From positions 124,001 to 188,000 of the forward strand of contig NZ_JAJEPR010000003.1 in the NCBI RefSeq assembly GCF_020686945.1: a stretch of DNA of 64,000 nt, read 5' to 3'. The translations under genes were made by a program, and so were the position numbers. The notes beneath the pieces are model-generated. The model was not told the DNA's origin. It made no database searches and saw only the letters and a program-made list of their open reading frames with translations. The DNA comes from Limivivens faecihominis. Its GTDB lineage: Bacteria; Bacillota; Clostridia; Lachnospirales; Lachnospiraceae. Below, one piece after another: positions 44,541 through 52,895 of this stretch. Positions within the stretch are counted from its first letter, which is position 1. Every line of letters starts with the position of its first letter.

Positions 44541-45368
44541 TTACTTTTTACGTCCCAGCTGCCAGAACGCCACTGCGCTGGCTGCCGCCACATTCAGGGA
44601 ATCCACGCCGTGGGACATGGGGATGCGGACCGTGTAATCACAGTCGGCGATGGTCGCCTTCGCAAGGCCGTCCCCCTCCGTTCCGAGGATCAGCGCCAGC
44701 TTCTCCTCACTCATGAGCTTCGGATCGTCGATGCTGACGGAGTCGTCGGAAAGAGCCAGCGCCGCCGTTCGAAAGCCTAAACTTTTCAGTTTTTTTACAC
44801 CCTCCTCGGGCCAGGAGAGCTCTTTATCCACAAAAGCCCAGGGAATCTGGAAAACCGTCCCCATGCTCACCCGGATTGCCCGGCGGTAAAGCGGATTGCT
44901 ACAGTCCGGCGTCAGAATTACCGCGTCAATGTTGAGGGCCGCCGCGGACCGGAAAATAGCCCCCACATTCGTGGGATTCACCACATTTTCCAGAATTGCC
45001 AGTCTCCGGGCTCCCTGAGCCACCTCCTCGATGGTCTTCGGCGCCGGGCGGTACATCGCACAGAGCATGCCCCGGGTCAGATTGTAGCCTGTCATTTTGG
45101 AGAGAACCTCAAACTCCGCTGTGAAAACCGGAAGCTCCGGGAACCGCTCCACGATCTCCCAGGTTTCTCCCCGGACTCTTCCTTTTTCCGCCAAAAAGGC
45201 TGCCGGACGGCAGCCTGCAGCCAGAGCCCGCTCAATAACCTTCGGGCTCTCGGCAATAAATATTCCTTTTTCCGGCTCGTGCCGGTTCAAAAGCTGATTC
45301 TCCGTAAGCCGGGTAAAGACATCCAGCTCCGGAGCTTCAAAATCTGTAATCTCTATGATATTTGCCAT
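44541..45368 (-). CDS. SpoU/TrmH-family RNA methyltransferase
   Basis: This 275-residue SPOUT methyltransferase has the N-terminal substrate-binding domain and the SpoU motifs NPTNVGAIFRSA (motif 1), LILGTEGDGL (motif 2) and IPMSHGVDSLNVAAA (motif 3). It 2'-O-methylates a tRNA or rRNA ribose; the target cannot be read from sequence. It begins 9 bases after the exchanger gene, so it is made from the riboswitch-controlled transcript. Confidence 0.92.
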   Translation of the reverse strand: MANIIEITDFEAPELDVFTRLTENQLLNRHEPEKGIFIAESPKVIERALAAGCRPAAFLAEKGRVRGETWEIVERFPELPVFTAEFEVLSKMTGYNLTRGMLCAMYRPAPKTIEEVAQGARRLAILENVVNPTNVGAIFRSAAALNIDAVILTPDCSNPLYRRAIRVSMGTVFQIPWAFVDKELSWPEEGVKKLKSLGFRTAALALSDDSVSIDDPKLMSEEKLALILGTEGDGLAKATIADCDYTVRIPMSHGVDSLNVAAASAVAFWQLGRKK

Positions 45369-45377
45369 ACGTTTCTC

Positions 45378-46358
45378 CTATCGGATGCAGATATAAACCA
45401 CATAAGCGGCGTAAAGAATCAGCATCAGGATACCTTCCTTCCGGTTCAGCTCTTTCTTCGTCCAGGCCAGAACCCATACGATAGCACTGAAAATGATGAG
45501 GATCACGATATCGATGACGTTCTCCGTCAGGAAAGCCACCGGGCTGACCGCGGAGGCGATACCAAGCACCATCAGAATGTTAAAAATGTTGGAACCGATG
45601 ACGTTTCCGAGGGCCATATCCACTTCCTTTTTCTTTGCTGCCACGATGGAGGTTGCAAGCTCCGGAAGGCTGGTTCCAAAAGCCACCACTGTAAGGCCGA
45701 TCAGCGTCTGGCTGATGCCCATCGCAGAGGCCACTGTCGTCGCTCCATCCACGACCCAGTCGCTTCCAAGGGCAATCGCCACGCCGCCTGCCACGATGTA
45801 GATGAGGCTCTTCGGTACGGACATGACGGGCATTTCCTCTGCCTCAGCCAGAAGCTCATCTTCTTCTCCCTCAGCCCCATTTCCGGCATTTCTTGCGGAA
45901 CGGATCATGTAAAGAATAAAGAAAGCAAAGAGAACGATAAAGACAACTCCGTCCACATGGCCCAGCGTCATGTCGATAGCTCCTAAGATCAGAAGCAGGA
46001 TCGCACAGGCGATGGATAAGGGAAAATCACGCTTTAAGATTCCCACCTGAACCGCTAGCGGTGTCAGCACTGCACAGACACCCACAACAACCATCAGATT
46101 GAAAATGTTGGAACCCACGGCGTTGCTGACGGCCAGAGCATTGTTTCCGGAAATGGAAGCCGTGATGCTGACTGCGGTCTCCGGAAGGCTGGTTCCCATC
46201 GCCACAATCGTCATTCCGATAATCAGAGTCGGCACATGAAAGCGCTTGGCCACGCTGCTGCAGCCCTCCACAAAGGCATCGGCTCCCTTTACCAGAAACA
46301 CAAAGCCGATGACCAGCAGTACCACTGCAAAGGGTACGCTCTGCAAAATTTCATTCAT
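45378..46358 (-). CDS. Na+/Ca2+-exchanger-family cation transporter (YrbG-like)
   Basis: This 326-residue protein has ten membrane helices with the two inverted alpha-repeats typical of CaCA exchangers (MGTSLPETAVSITASISGNNALAVSNAVGSN in the first half; FGTSLPELATSIVAAKKKEVDMALGNVIGSN in the second; the Asn/Glu pairs bind cation). The family is annotated as K+-dependent Na+/Ca2+ exchange. Here it lies under a Mn2+-type riboswitch, so Mn2+ export is an attractive alternative (inference). A short cytoplasmic acidic loop (EGEEDELLAEAEE) splits the two halves. Confidence 0.9.
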   Translation of the reverse strand: MNEILQSVPFAVVLLVIGFVFLVKGADAFVEGCSSVAKRFHVPTLIIGMTIVAMGTSLPETAVSITASISGNNALAVSNAVGSNIFNLMVVVGVCAVLTPLAVQVGILKRDFPLSIACAILLLILGAIDMTLGHVDGVVFIVLFAFFILYMIRSARNAGNGAEGEEDELLAEAEEMPVMSVPKSLIYIVAGGVAIALGSDWVVDGATTVASAMGISQTLIGLTVVAFGTSLPELATSIVAAKKKEVDMALGNVIGSNIFNILMVLGIASAVSPVAFLTENVIDIVILIIFSAIVWVLAWTKKELNRKEGILMLILYAAYVVYICIR

Positions 46359-46433
46359 AATCTTTTTCCTCCGTTTTCTGAACCTGTTTTTTTCCGTTTC
46401 CGACCGTTCAGATCTGCAAGCGTCACCATAACA

Positions 46434-46480
46434 TAAAAAAAGCTCACATATGACTTCACCATTGGAAAATCATATGTGAG
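46434..46480 (-). terminator. terminator/expression platform of the riboswitch
   Basis: CTCACATATGA at 46470-46480 pairs with TCATATGTGAG at 46443-46453 around a 16-base loop; TTTTTTT follows. It overlaps the 3' strand of the aptamer stem, giving mutually exclusive structures. Confidence 0.85.
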
Positions 46481-46595
46481 TCTCATTCTTTAAGATTTGC
46501 CAGGTACCTCAAATGGCACCGCGCCTGTTGACAAACCACACTTGCGTGTGAACTACTCCCCCACGAAATATTCAGATGGGTTTAACTATAGCGGA
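46443..46595 (-). ncRNA. yybP-ykoY-type (Mn2+) riboswitch with terminator
   Basis: On the minus strand the leader contains GGGGGAGTAGTTC (near 46562-46549) and AGAATGAGACTC (near 46489-46478), the two conserved blocks of the yybP-ykoY motif, with GTCAACA and GGTACCTGGCAAATCTT between them. The 3' block runs into the arm of an intrinsic terminator (CTCACATATGA / TCATATGTGAG, 46443-46480, then seven T). The motif class senses Mn2+ and activates transport genes. The gene after it is an exchanger. The call rests on recognised consensus blocks, not a covariance model. Confidence 0.82.
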
Positions 46596-46613
46596 TGGAG
46601 CTCTTTTTGTCAA
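46585..46613 (-). promoter_or_regulatory. promoter of the riboswitch-exchanger-spoU operon
   Basis: Minus strand: TTGACA (46608-46613), 17 bases, TATAGT (46585-46590). It starts just after the GGDEF-EAL gene ends. Confidence 0.88.
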
Positions 46614-46622
46614 TAATTTTTT

Positions 46623-49600
46623 TCAAGAAGACGCCGTCTGCTTTGCTTCAAAAGCCTGGATCACAGCCAGGGCCTCATCGCTGATTTTACTTGGAACCGC
46701 TGCCGGGCGGGCCAGGAAATATCCCTGTAGAAGATCCACGCCCAGAGCCAGCACAGTTTCAAGCTCGGCCGCCGTCTCCATTCCTTCTGCGATGATCTGC
46801 ATATTTCTCTCATGGGCATAGGAAACGATATTGGAAACGATCTGCTGTTTATCCTGGCTCTTGTCGATGTCCCGGATGATGGAAATGTCCACCTTAATGT
46901 AGGCCGGTGACAGATCGATGAGGTTCTTCTCATTGCTGTAGCCGCTTCCGTAATCATCCAGTGCAAAATTTCCCTGTAAACCAAGTGTATTTCTCTTGAT
47001 CTCCAGCGCACTGCTGTCCATGCCCTCTTCTTCTGTGATCTCCACAACGAGCCTGCTTTGGAGGGAAGTGAAACGCCGCGCGTACTCTTCGCTCTCCGCC
47101 TCCGTCATATGCTGGCTTGCAACAGAATTGACGAAAAGCTTCTCTTTTCCGCTGATCAGGCCCTCCCGCTCCAGGAAAAGATAGCTCTCGGCGGATTTAA
47201 ACATCGTGATACGCTCAATCTCATGGAGGCAGCCCTCCTCCCTGGCCAGCTCCATGACCTGTCCCGGATTGGTAATCATCGGAAGACTCACACGCATGAG
47301 GGCCTCGTAAGCGATAGTCTCTCCGGTCTTTCCGGAAATGATCGGCTGGAAATAATACCGTACCAGTTCTTCCCGGATGAGCTTCTGGAACTGCTGCCGT
47401 TTCTCGGTGGCAACGGCCTCTTTCCTGTAAATTTCGGGATCAAACTCGGCCAGCTCGCCTTTCTGGGTTCGTTTCACCTGATACATCGCGAAGTCCGCGT
47501 ATTTTTTCATAATCGGGAATTCCCGGCTGTTCTCCGGATACCAGGCGATACCTCCGGAAATGCTCAGGTGCAGCTCTCTGCCGCTCGGAAGAGTCAGCGA
47601 AGTCTCCTTCACCGCCGTCTTCAGATTCCGAATCTCCTCCCGGATGGCCTCCTGGCTGTCATAGCCATAAAACAGCACGTTAAACTCATCGCCGGAAATC
47701 CGGGCACAGAGCGTACCCGGCGGCGTATTCCAGGCCAGACACTGTCCTGCTCTCCGGATATACTTATCGCCCCAGTCGTGGCCGAAGGTATCGTTCATAT
47801 GCTTCAGATTGTCTGTATCCATCATGATGAGGGCTGCGTGTTTTAATTTCTCCGGCCGGGCGAAAATAGCTTTGCTCTCCCTCTGGAAAGCTCTGCGGCT
47901 GTAAAGTCCCGTCAACGGATCGTAATCACGCTCATGCTCGATTCGAAGCCGCTCGGTGGTGACAGCCGTCACATCTTCCACCAGACCGACCTGGGCATCC
48001 GCTTCACTGGTGGTCTCAATGCGGACATAGCGTATTTTTCCGTCGGGCAGAGGAATGTGGTAGATCAGATCCCCCGCATAGCCCTTGCTGCTCCTACAGA
48101 CGCTTTCAAACTCTGTCATGATCTCCTGGAAACGTTCTTTTGTCAGGTTCTCTTCCTTTTTTTCAGGAATCCCCAGCATACTGAAAAAATTCTCTGTCAC
48201 ATAGACCGTGGGCGAATCCTTCCGGACCTCATAGCCGCCCAGATCCACACTCGCCATCTCCATGATCCGCAAAAACTTTGTGGAAGTATTGAGCACATCA
48301 TGGCTTAACTGCGTCACAGCTGTAGCAAACTGATCCAGCTCCCGGATATGAGTGGTGGAAAATTTCGGCATGGCCGTGGGATTTTTCTGCGCCGCAGCCA
48401 CTTCTCCGGAAAGCTTTGAGATAGGGCGTGCCAGATAGCGGCTTACAATCAGACTGCAGATCAGACCCACTGCCACAATCATGACAATAGCGACTCCCAT
48501 GAGAAAGATTACATGATTGGAAAAAGCAAACAGATAGGTGGTCTCCACCGTTCCCACCAGCACCCACTGTTCCCCGGAAAAAGGAGCATTTCTGCTGTAG
48601 AGCGTCAGCGGCCGTACAGAGGCAAAGCTGACCTTGTTCGTCGGCGTATCCTTTAACCAGTAATCTCCACTTTCCTTCGTGAGCGTCATACTCTCAGCAG
48701 AAAAATTCTGTATAGTTCCCGCTGATGAGGAACAGGCCGCTTCCTGAAATTCAACGCTTTTTCCGGAAAGCTCCTCCCTAGTGGAAGCCAGATAATAAGT
48801 GCCGAAGCCCTGATTCTGGAGTTCCTTATTCGGAATCAAAGACTGCATATAGGAAGTCAGCATCTCCACACCCAACACGCCGTACACCGTACCGTCCTCA
48901 AAAATCAGCGGTATCGTATAAGCCAGAGCGGAACGGCCATCTCCTTTTAAGACAAAAGGCTTTCTGGTCCATCTGCCGTACTCCGCCGCATCGAGCTGGC
49001 CTTTATCCTGATAAGCCGCCTGGAAAACCTGATAGATGAAGCTTTCCTCTTCCAGCGCTTCCGGCGGAAAGGACGAAAACCAGCCCTTGTCTGTGGCGAC
49101 ATCCATCTGTTTCACCAGCTGAATCGGTGAACGCTCCAGAAGAAGGTCCGTATTTCTCTCGGAAGGCGTGGTCGAAGGGTCCAGATCACGGATATAAACT
49201 CCCGGCAGGGTAACATCCGCCCCGATCTGATCCAGATCTTCCGTATTCAGAACCATGAAAATGCCAGTGACAGACTTGCTCCGCAGCGTGCTGATAAGAT
49301 TAGCGCTGACCGCACTCAGAAGAGGCATGGCATTTTCTCCGCTGTCATCCAGAGTCTCAAGGTCGATCGCTCCCTCTTCCGTCAGAGACGCCGTTGTCTC
49401 ATTAATCTTTGCCGACAGGACGCTTAAGTCCTGATTGGCCAGCATAACATTTTCCAGATAAGCGCTCCGGTTTTCCACCTGTTTTTCCACAATATCCATG
49501 GCGTTCTGGTTCATCTGGGGGCCCATATTGCTGAAATAAAATGCCAATAGAAGCAGCAGGACTTCAAGTCCCAGGACAACCAGCATGGCTGTCAGGATCA

Positions 49601-49631
49601 TGCGGAAAATCGATCTTTCCTTCTTCATCAT
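46623..49631 (-). CDS. membrane-bound GGDEF-EAL protein with extracellular sensor domain
   Basis: This 1002-residue protein has a membrane helix at 11-33, a 340-residue extracellular Cache-like sensor domain, a second helix at 376-397, a HAMP-like segment (400-450), a PAS-like part (455-555), a GGDEF domain whose signature is SGDEF at 646-650, and an EAL phosphodiesterase (EAL at 776-778). EAL catalytic residues appear intact (VEITEE; DDYGSGYS; KVD; EGME). It may therefore mainly degrade c-di-GMP, although SGDEF variants can be active. It is made directly after a sugar-binding lipoprotein (34 bases), suggesting that the lipoprotein feeds its sensor domain. Confidence 0.92.
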   Translation of the reverse strand: MMKKERSIFRMILTAMLVVLGLEVLLLLLAFYFSNMGPQMNQNAMDIVEKQVENRSAYLENVMLANQDLSVLSAKINETTASLTEEGAIDLETLDDSGENAMPLLSAVSANLISTLRSKSVTGIFMVLNTEDLDQIGADVTLPGVYIRDLDPSTTPSERNTDLLLERSPIQLVKQMDVATDKGWFSSFPPEALEEESFIYQVFQAAYQDKGQLDAAEYGRWTRKPFVLKGDGRSALAYTIPLIFEDGTVYGVLGVEMLTSYMQSLIPNKELQNQGFGTYYLASTREELSGKSVEFQEAACSSSAGTIQNFSAESMTLTKESGDYWLKDTPTNKVSFASVRPLTLYSRNAPFSGEQWVLVGTVETTYLFAFSNHVIFLMGVAIVMIVAVGLICSLIVSRYLARPISKLSGEVAAAQKNPTAMPKFSTTHIRELDQFATAVTQLSHDVLNTSTKFLRIMEMASVDLGGYEVRKDSPTVYVTENFFSMLGIPEKKEENLTKERFQEIMTEFESVCRSSKGYAGDLIYHIPLPDGKIRYVRIETTSEADAQVGLVEDVTAVTTERLRIEHERDYDPLTGLYSRRAFQRESKAIFARPEKLKHAALIMMDTDNLKHMNDTFGHDWGDKYIRRAGQCLAWNTPPGTLCARISGDEFNVLFYGYDSQEAIREEIRNLKTAVKETSLTLPSGRELHLSISGGIAWYPENSREFPIMKKYADFAMYQVKRTQKGELAEFDPEIYRKEAVATEKRQQFQKLIREELVRYYFQPIISGKTGETIAYEALMRVSLPMITNPGQVMELAREEGCLHEIERITMFKSAESYLFLEREGLISGKEKLFVNSVASQHMTEAESEEYARRFTSLQSRLVVEITEEEGMDSSALEIKRNTLGLQGNFALDDYGSGYSNEKNLIDLSPAYIKVDISIIRDIDKSQDKQQIVSNIVSYAHERNMQIIAEGMETAAELETVLALGVDLLQGYFLARPAAVPSKISDEALAVIQAFEAKQTASS

Positions 49632-49665
49632 CTCAGGAAGTCCCTCCTTTCCTCAAAAAAGGTGC

Positions 49666-51075
49666 TCATCCTTCAAAGGCCTGAAGTTGAGTTAAGGTAT
49701 CCTGATACCAGTTCTGGAAATACTCGTCAGTCAGGAAATCCGCCGTCGCTGCTTCCAGTGTTTCTCCGCCTGCCATCCGCTCTTCCACAACGGCCCGGTC
49801 TGCGGTTGCCAGATCGCTCATGGAATACTGAAGCACATTCCTCGCGCCCAGACCGCCCTTGAAGGCTTTCGTCGTGTACAAAGTGCTGTTGTTTACCGTG
49901 TCAACACCGACCGTGAGGATTGCTTCCATGGAAGCGCTGAGATCCTTATCGCTCTCTTTAATCTTCTTCATATCGTTGGCTTCCTTCGTCACAGGAAGAT
50001 AACCGGAGCCAACGGAAAAGGCGATGTTATTCTCTGCCTTCGTAAACCATTTCAGAAACTCGACGCAGGCTTTTTCCTCGTCCTCGGTGGCCTTGATGAC
50101 TACCATACCGGCTCCCTGCTGCACCGCGCAAGCCTCGCCGCCTTCAAATACCGGGGTCGGCAGAATTTTAAGCTCAATATCGTGGCTCTCAGTGTCGCTC
50201 TCCACCACCCGAGTCGGGAAATAGGTCGCGCTGGAGGTGGAACCTACATAGCCGATGATATTTCCGGTCTTGATGTCGTCGCTGCGGAACCAGCCTGAAG
50301 CGCTGAAATAGCCCTTCACATAGGGAACATAGTAGCCATCCCAGAGTTTTTTCGCCACTTCCTCATTGAAATCCAGAGTCATCCTGCCATTTTCCACATG
50401 GAAAATCTCTGTTCCCAGCTCTTCTGCACCGATGAGCATATAGTTTGCCATGGCGTCTCTTCCGAAAAAGGCTTTGCCATCAGACCAGTCGTAGTATTTC
50501 TCTGCTGTCTCGATGAGTCCTTCCACCGTCGCCAGATCATCGTAGGCGGCTCCTGTCTCCCCGGCAAATTTCTGCCAGTCGGTATCGTTCAGAAAAAGAA
50601 GCTCCGTAGACTTTGCCACCGGGAAAATCTTGATGCTGCCGTCCCCGGAGAAATCGCCCTCCTCAATATAGTTCTGAACGTATTTTTCCTTTTCCTCTTT
50701 GGTCAGATAACCGGAAATATCGGCGATTTTTCCCATCTGATCCACGGTATAGGCCGTATCCGCATAAGCGGAGAAAATATTCGGCATCTCATCGGCTCCG
50801 ACTTTTCCCTCTGCAGAGGCCAGCACGTTCGTCTCCAGATCGTTGACGCTGCCCTGGCTGCTGCTCTCCACAGTAACGCCCATCTTCTTTCCTTCACCCT
50901 CATTGAACTTGTCCACCAGGGAATTGAAGGTCTCCAGCTGGTCGCCGTTATAATAGGTCCATACGGTGATTGTCACTGGATTTTTAAATTTCACGCCCGA
51001 ATTGCTGCAGCCGGCCAGAACAGCCACCATCGCGCCCACACTTAACAGGCACACAAACTGCTTCTTTTTCAGCAT
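49666..51075 (-). CDS. sugar-type ABC substrate-binding lipoprotein
   Basis: This 469-residue extracytoplasmic binding protein has the lipobox VLAGC at residues 16-20 after a signal peptide; the start at 51075 is chosen by its GAAGGGAG site, 15 codons after a weaker in-frame ATG. The fold is family-1 solute-binding protein (TVWTYYNGDQLETFNSLV; DRAVVEERMAGGETLEAATADF). No permease or ATPase gene is adjacent; the next gene is a membrane GGDEF-EAL sensor. That arrangement hints at a signalling role in place of transport (inference). Its ligand is unknown. Confidence 0.9.
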   Translation of the reverse strand: MLKKKQFVCLLSVGAMVAVLAGCSNSGVKFKNPVTITVWTYYNGDQLETFNSLVDKFNEGEGKKMGVTVESSSQGSVNDLETNVLASAEGKVGADEMPNIFSAYADTAYTVDQMGKIADISGYLTKEEKEKYVQNYIEEGDFSGDGSIKIFPVAKSTELLFLNDTDWQKFAGETGAAYDDLATVEGLIETAEKYYDWSDGKAFFGRDAMANYMLIGAEELGTEIFHVENGRMTLDFNEEVAKKLWDGYYVPYVKGYFSASGWFRSDDIKTGNIIGYVGSTSSATYFPTRVVESDTESHDIELKILPTPVFEGGEACAVQQGAGMVVIKATEDEEKACVEFLKWFTKAENNIAFSVGSGYLPVTKEANDMKKIKESDKDLSASMEAILTVGVDTVNNSTLYTTKAFKGGLGARNVLQYSMSDLATADRAVVEERMAGGETLEAATADFLTDEYFQNWYQDTLTQLQAFEG

Positions 51076-51132
51076 AGAAAAGCTCCCTTCTTCGCCCGCA
51101 GCTTGCCGTTGTGGACGCACACATTCGGGAAT

Positions 51133-51161
51133 ATTGTATCATAAAAACAGAAGGCCTGCAA
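51133..51161 (-). promoter_or_regulatory. promoter of the lipoprotein/GGDEF-EAL operon
   Basis: Minus strand: TTGCAG (51156-51161), 17 bases, TACAAT (51133-51138). Confidence 0.65.
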
Positions 51162-51285
51162 GGAAAAGGCCGGTTTGCAGCTGTGATTGTATAAATTTTT
51201 CAATTCCGGACACAATAGGAAAAGCAGCGGCGCTCAGTTTTTAAGAGCCCCCTGCACAAGAAGTTTCTGCAAGGAGGAAAATGAA

Positions 51286-51477
51286 ATGGCAAAGAATACG
51301 AAGAGTAAAAATGGTGTAAAAAATGACAATTACAGCAGTGCGTACGAGATGGACCGCACGGGAAACACCTATGAGGAAGAAAACAAAAGCAAAAACGGCT
51401 ACAAGCAGGATGGAAATACCCGAGACTGCCACAAAAACAAGGCAGAGGACACCTGGGAGACAGACAGGAAATACTAA
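51286..51477 (+). CDS. small hydrophilic protein, 63 residues, unknown function
   Basis: The start ATG follows AAGGAGG by 9 bases, and a good terminator lies 11 bases after the stop. The protein is very polar, rich in Asn, Lys, Asp and Glu, with an internal near-repeat (KSKNGVKND and KSKNGYKQD). It has no hydrophobic segment, and one Cys. It resembles no family I can name; such low-complexity basic-acidic small proteins sometimes are spore or stress proteins, but no motif proves it. Confidence 0.6.
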   Translation: MAKNTKSKNGVKNDNYSSAYEMDRTGNTYEEENKSKNGYKQDGNTRDCHKNKAEDTWETDRKY

Positions 51478-51487
51478 GGGATAAAGG

Positions 51488-51526
51488 AACCCCGGCGCGA
51501 TTGCGTGATGCTCGCGCCGGGGTTTC
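51488..51526. terminator. bidirectional terminator
   Basis: AACCCCGGCGCGA pairs with TCGCGCCGGGGTT, with TTTCTTCC on the right. It serves the small protein (+) and probably the flavoprotein gene (-). Confidence 0.85.
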
Positions 51527-51534
51527 TTCCCTGT

Positions 51535-52164
51535 TTATCTGTGAAAACTGGTGAAAATCGCTGCTTCCTTCTCCGGAAGTCCAAGACTTTTCCGGCCAAG
51601 CTGAAAGCTCTTCATCATAAATGCCATATTTCGGCCCAGGGTACGCATCGTCTGTAAGCCCTCAGCGTCCTTCTGTACCTCTTCTGCGGAACCGCCATAT
51701 ACCATATTCCAATACTGGCTCGACGCTACCGGCATGCCCGTCATGGTAAAATATTTATTCAGGACATCAAAGGAAGCAGTATTTCCGCCCCGTCGGCAGG
51801 TCACAACAGAAGCGCCGACTTTCATGGTCTTGTCTGTTCCCAGAGTGCTGAAAAACAGGCGGTCCATAAAGGAGATCGCGCCTCCTGCCGGAGATGAAAA
51901 ATAAACCGGCGCACCGATGACAAAAGCGTCCGCCTCAGCAAGCTTCGGCGCTACTTCATTGACAACATCGTCAAACACACACTTTCCCGTGGCCTGGCAC
52001 TTACGACAGGCAATGCAGCCCCGCACGTCCCTGTGCCCCACATGAATCAGTTCCACCTCAATGCCCTCTGCTTCCAGAGTCTTTTTCAGCTCTCTCAGAG
52101 CCGTAAAGGTGCAGCCCTTTGCCCGGGGACTGCCGTTTACCAACAATGCTTTTAATGTTTTCAT
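51535..52164 (-). CDS. iron-sulfur flavoprotein / NADPH-dependent FMN reductase family
   Basis: This 209-residue flavodoxin-like protein has the FMN loop GSPRAKGCTFTAL and a Cys motif CIACRKCQATGKC near residues 50-62, the mark of the Isf-like iron-sulfur flavoproteins of anaerobes. Such proteins transfer electrons or detoxify oxygen and peroxide. AAGGAGGAG precedes the ATG and a promoter lies upstream. The C-terminus is shorter than in methanogen Isf. It is monocistronic. Confidence 0.88.
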   Translation of the reverse strand: MKTLKALLVNGSPRAKGCTFTALRELKKTLEAEGIEVELIHVGHRDVRGCIACRKCQATGKCVFDDVVNEVAPKLAEADAFVIGAPVYFSSPAGGAISFMDRLFFSTLGTDKTMKVGASVVTCRRGGNTASFDVLNKYFTMTGMPVASSQYWNMVYGGSAEEVQKDAEGLQTMRTLGRNMAFMMKSFQLGRKSLGLPEKEAAIFTSFHR

Positions 52165-52240
52165 GATTTCTCCTCCTTCTTACTGATATAATCTCTCGGA
52201 ATCTTCAGTCCAGTAAAATCAAGGCCTTCAGATCCCTCTT

Positions 52241-52269
52241 TTTATAAAATCCCCCACTTTTTTTGCCAA
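52241..52269 (-). promoter_or_regulatory. promoter of the flavoprotein gene
   Basis: Minus strand: TTGGCA (52264-52269), 17 bases, TATAAA (52241-52246). Confidence 0.6.
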
Positions 52270-52341
52270 AATTACTTGACAAATCTATAGAAAAATGCGG
52301 CGCTCCGCGCCCTTGATCAAAAGTACATTATTCGATTGTAG

Positions 52342-52612
52342 TCATTTTTTTGGTTACCTGTTAATTGTGGCAGTCATTCCGACTACCAAAATTTTCTTGT
52401 TGAAAATCTTCGTAAATATTATCCTGATCCGAATGTCTTTTCCCGTGATACATGGGATATCATTGAACGCTTCTGGAACCTCGATAAAAGTAAAACAGCC
52501 TAAGCAGAAAGGTTCTAAAGCTCAACCTGTTGAGAAAGTTACTTATCAAAGTTCAATGCCAGAGTTTCGCTGGCATGATCAATCAGAATTCCGAGAGATC
52601 ATTCTATTATAA
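52342..52612 (+). pseudogene. frameshifted coding remnant, C-terminal end of an unknown protein
   Basis: Two overlapping frames carry coherent protein-like sequence. Frame A (52342-52503) gives NCGSHSDYQNFLVENLRKYY and IIERFWNLDKSKTA; frame B (52502-52612) continues with KQKGSKAQPVEKVTYQSS and ends in EFREIILL. A single frameshift near 52500 would join them. Neither part has a start codon with a ribosome site. Its family is unknown; a transposase C-terminus is possible but cannot be shown from sequence. No terminal repeats were found. Confidence 0.5.
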
Positions 52613-52618
52613 GAAAAA

Positions 52619-52642
52619 CGAGACCTCCAAAGAAGTCTCTCT
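52619..52642. terminator. short hairpin terminator
   Basis: GAGACCTC and GAAGTCTC pair around CAAA (one mismatch), with TTTGTTTT on the right and TTTTTC on the minus strand to the left. Confidence 0.55.
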
Positions 52643-52676
52643 TTGTTTTGCAGTATATACCTGTAAGTAATAACTG

Positions 52677-52820
52677 TCAGCCATATAATTCTTTCCGAAG
52701 TTTCTTCGCCGCATCCAGGAAGCGCTGAACCGTCGGCGTAATATAACTCTCCTCCGCTGCCTTATTAAAGCTTCCCGCATCCGCCACCCGGATAAAGGTC
52801 TCCAGTTGTGGATTGTACAT
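52677..52820 (-). pseudogene. internally deleted LysR-family regulator gene (47 residues left)
   Basis: The reading frame is intact but only 47 residues long. Residues 1-30 (MYNPQLETFIRVADAGSF; NKAAEESYITPT) are the first half of a LysR helix-turn-helix, and residues 31-47 (VQRFLDAAKKLRKELYG) look like a LysR C-terminus. About 250 codons between them are missing, in frame, so the gene is a deletion remnant. Without a full helix-turn-helix it cannot be a working regulator by itself; the adjacent MFS gene may have been its target. The reading rests on recognising both ends. Confidence 0.7.
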
Positions 52821-52895
52821 GTTCTATCACCCTTTTCCTGTCAATTTGCTCTGATTCTACCACAAAACAGAATCTTTTTCCATTCCCGATCGGCT

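Noticed and set aside
52250..52330. Possible small noncoding RNA around the GGCGC/GCGCC hairpin
   Set aside because: The hairpin is short and no promoter or terminator pair frames it.
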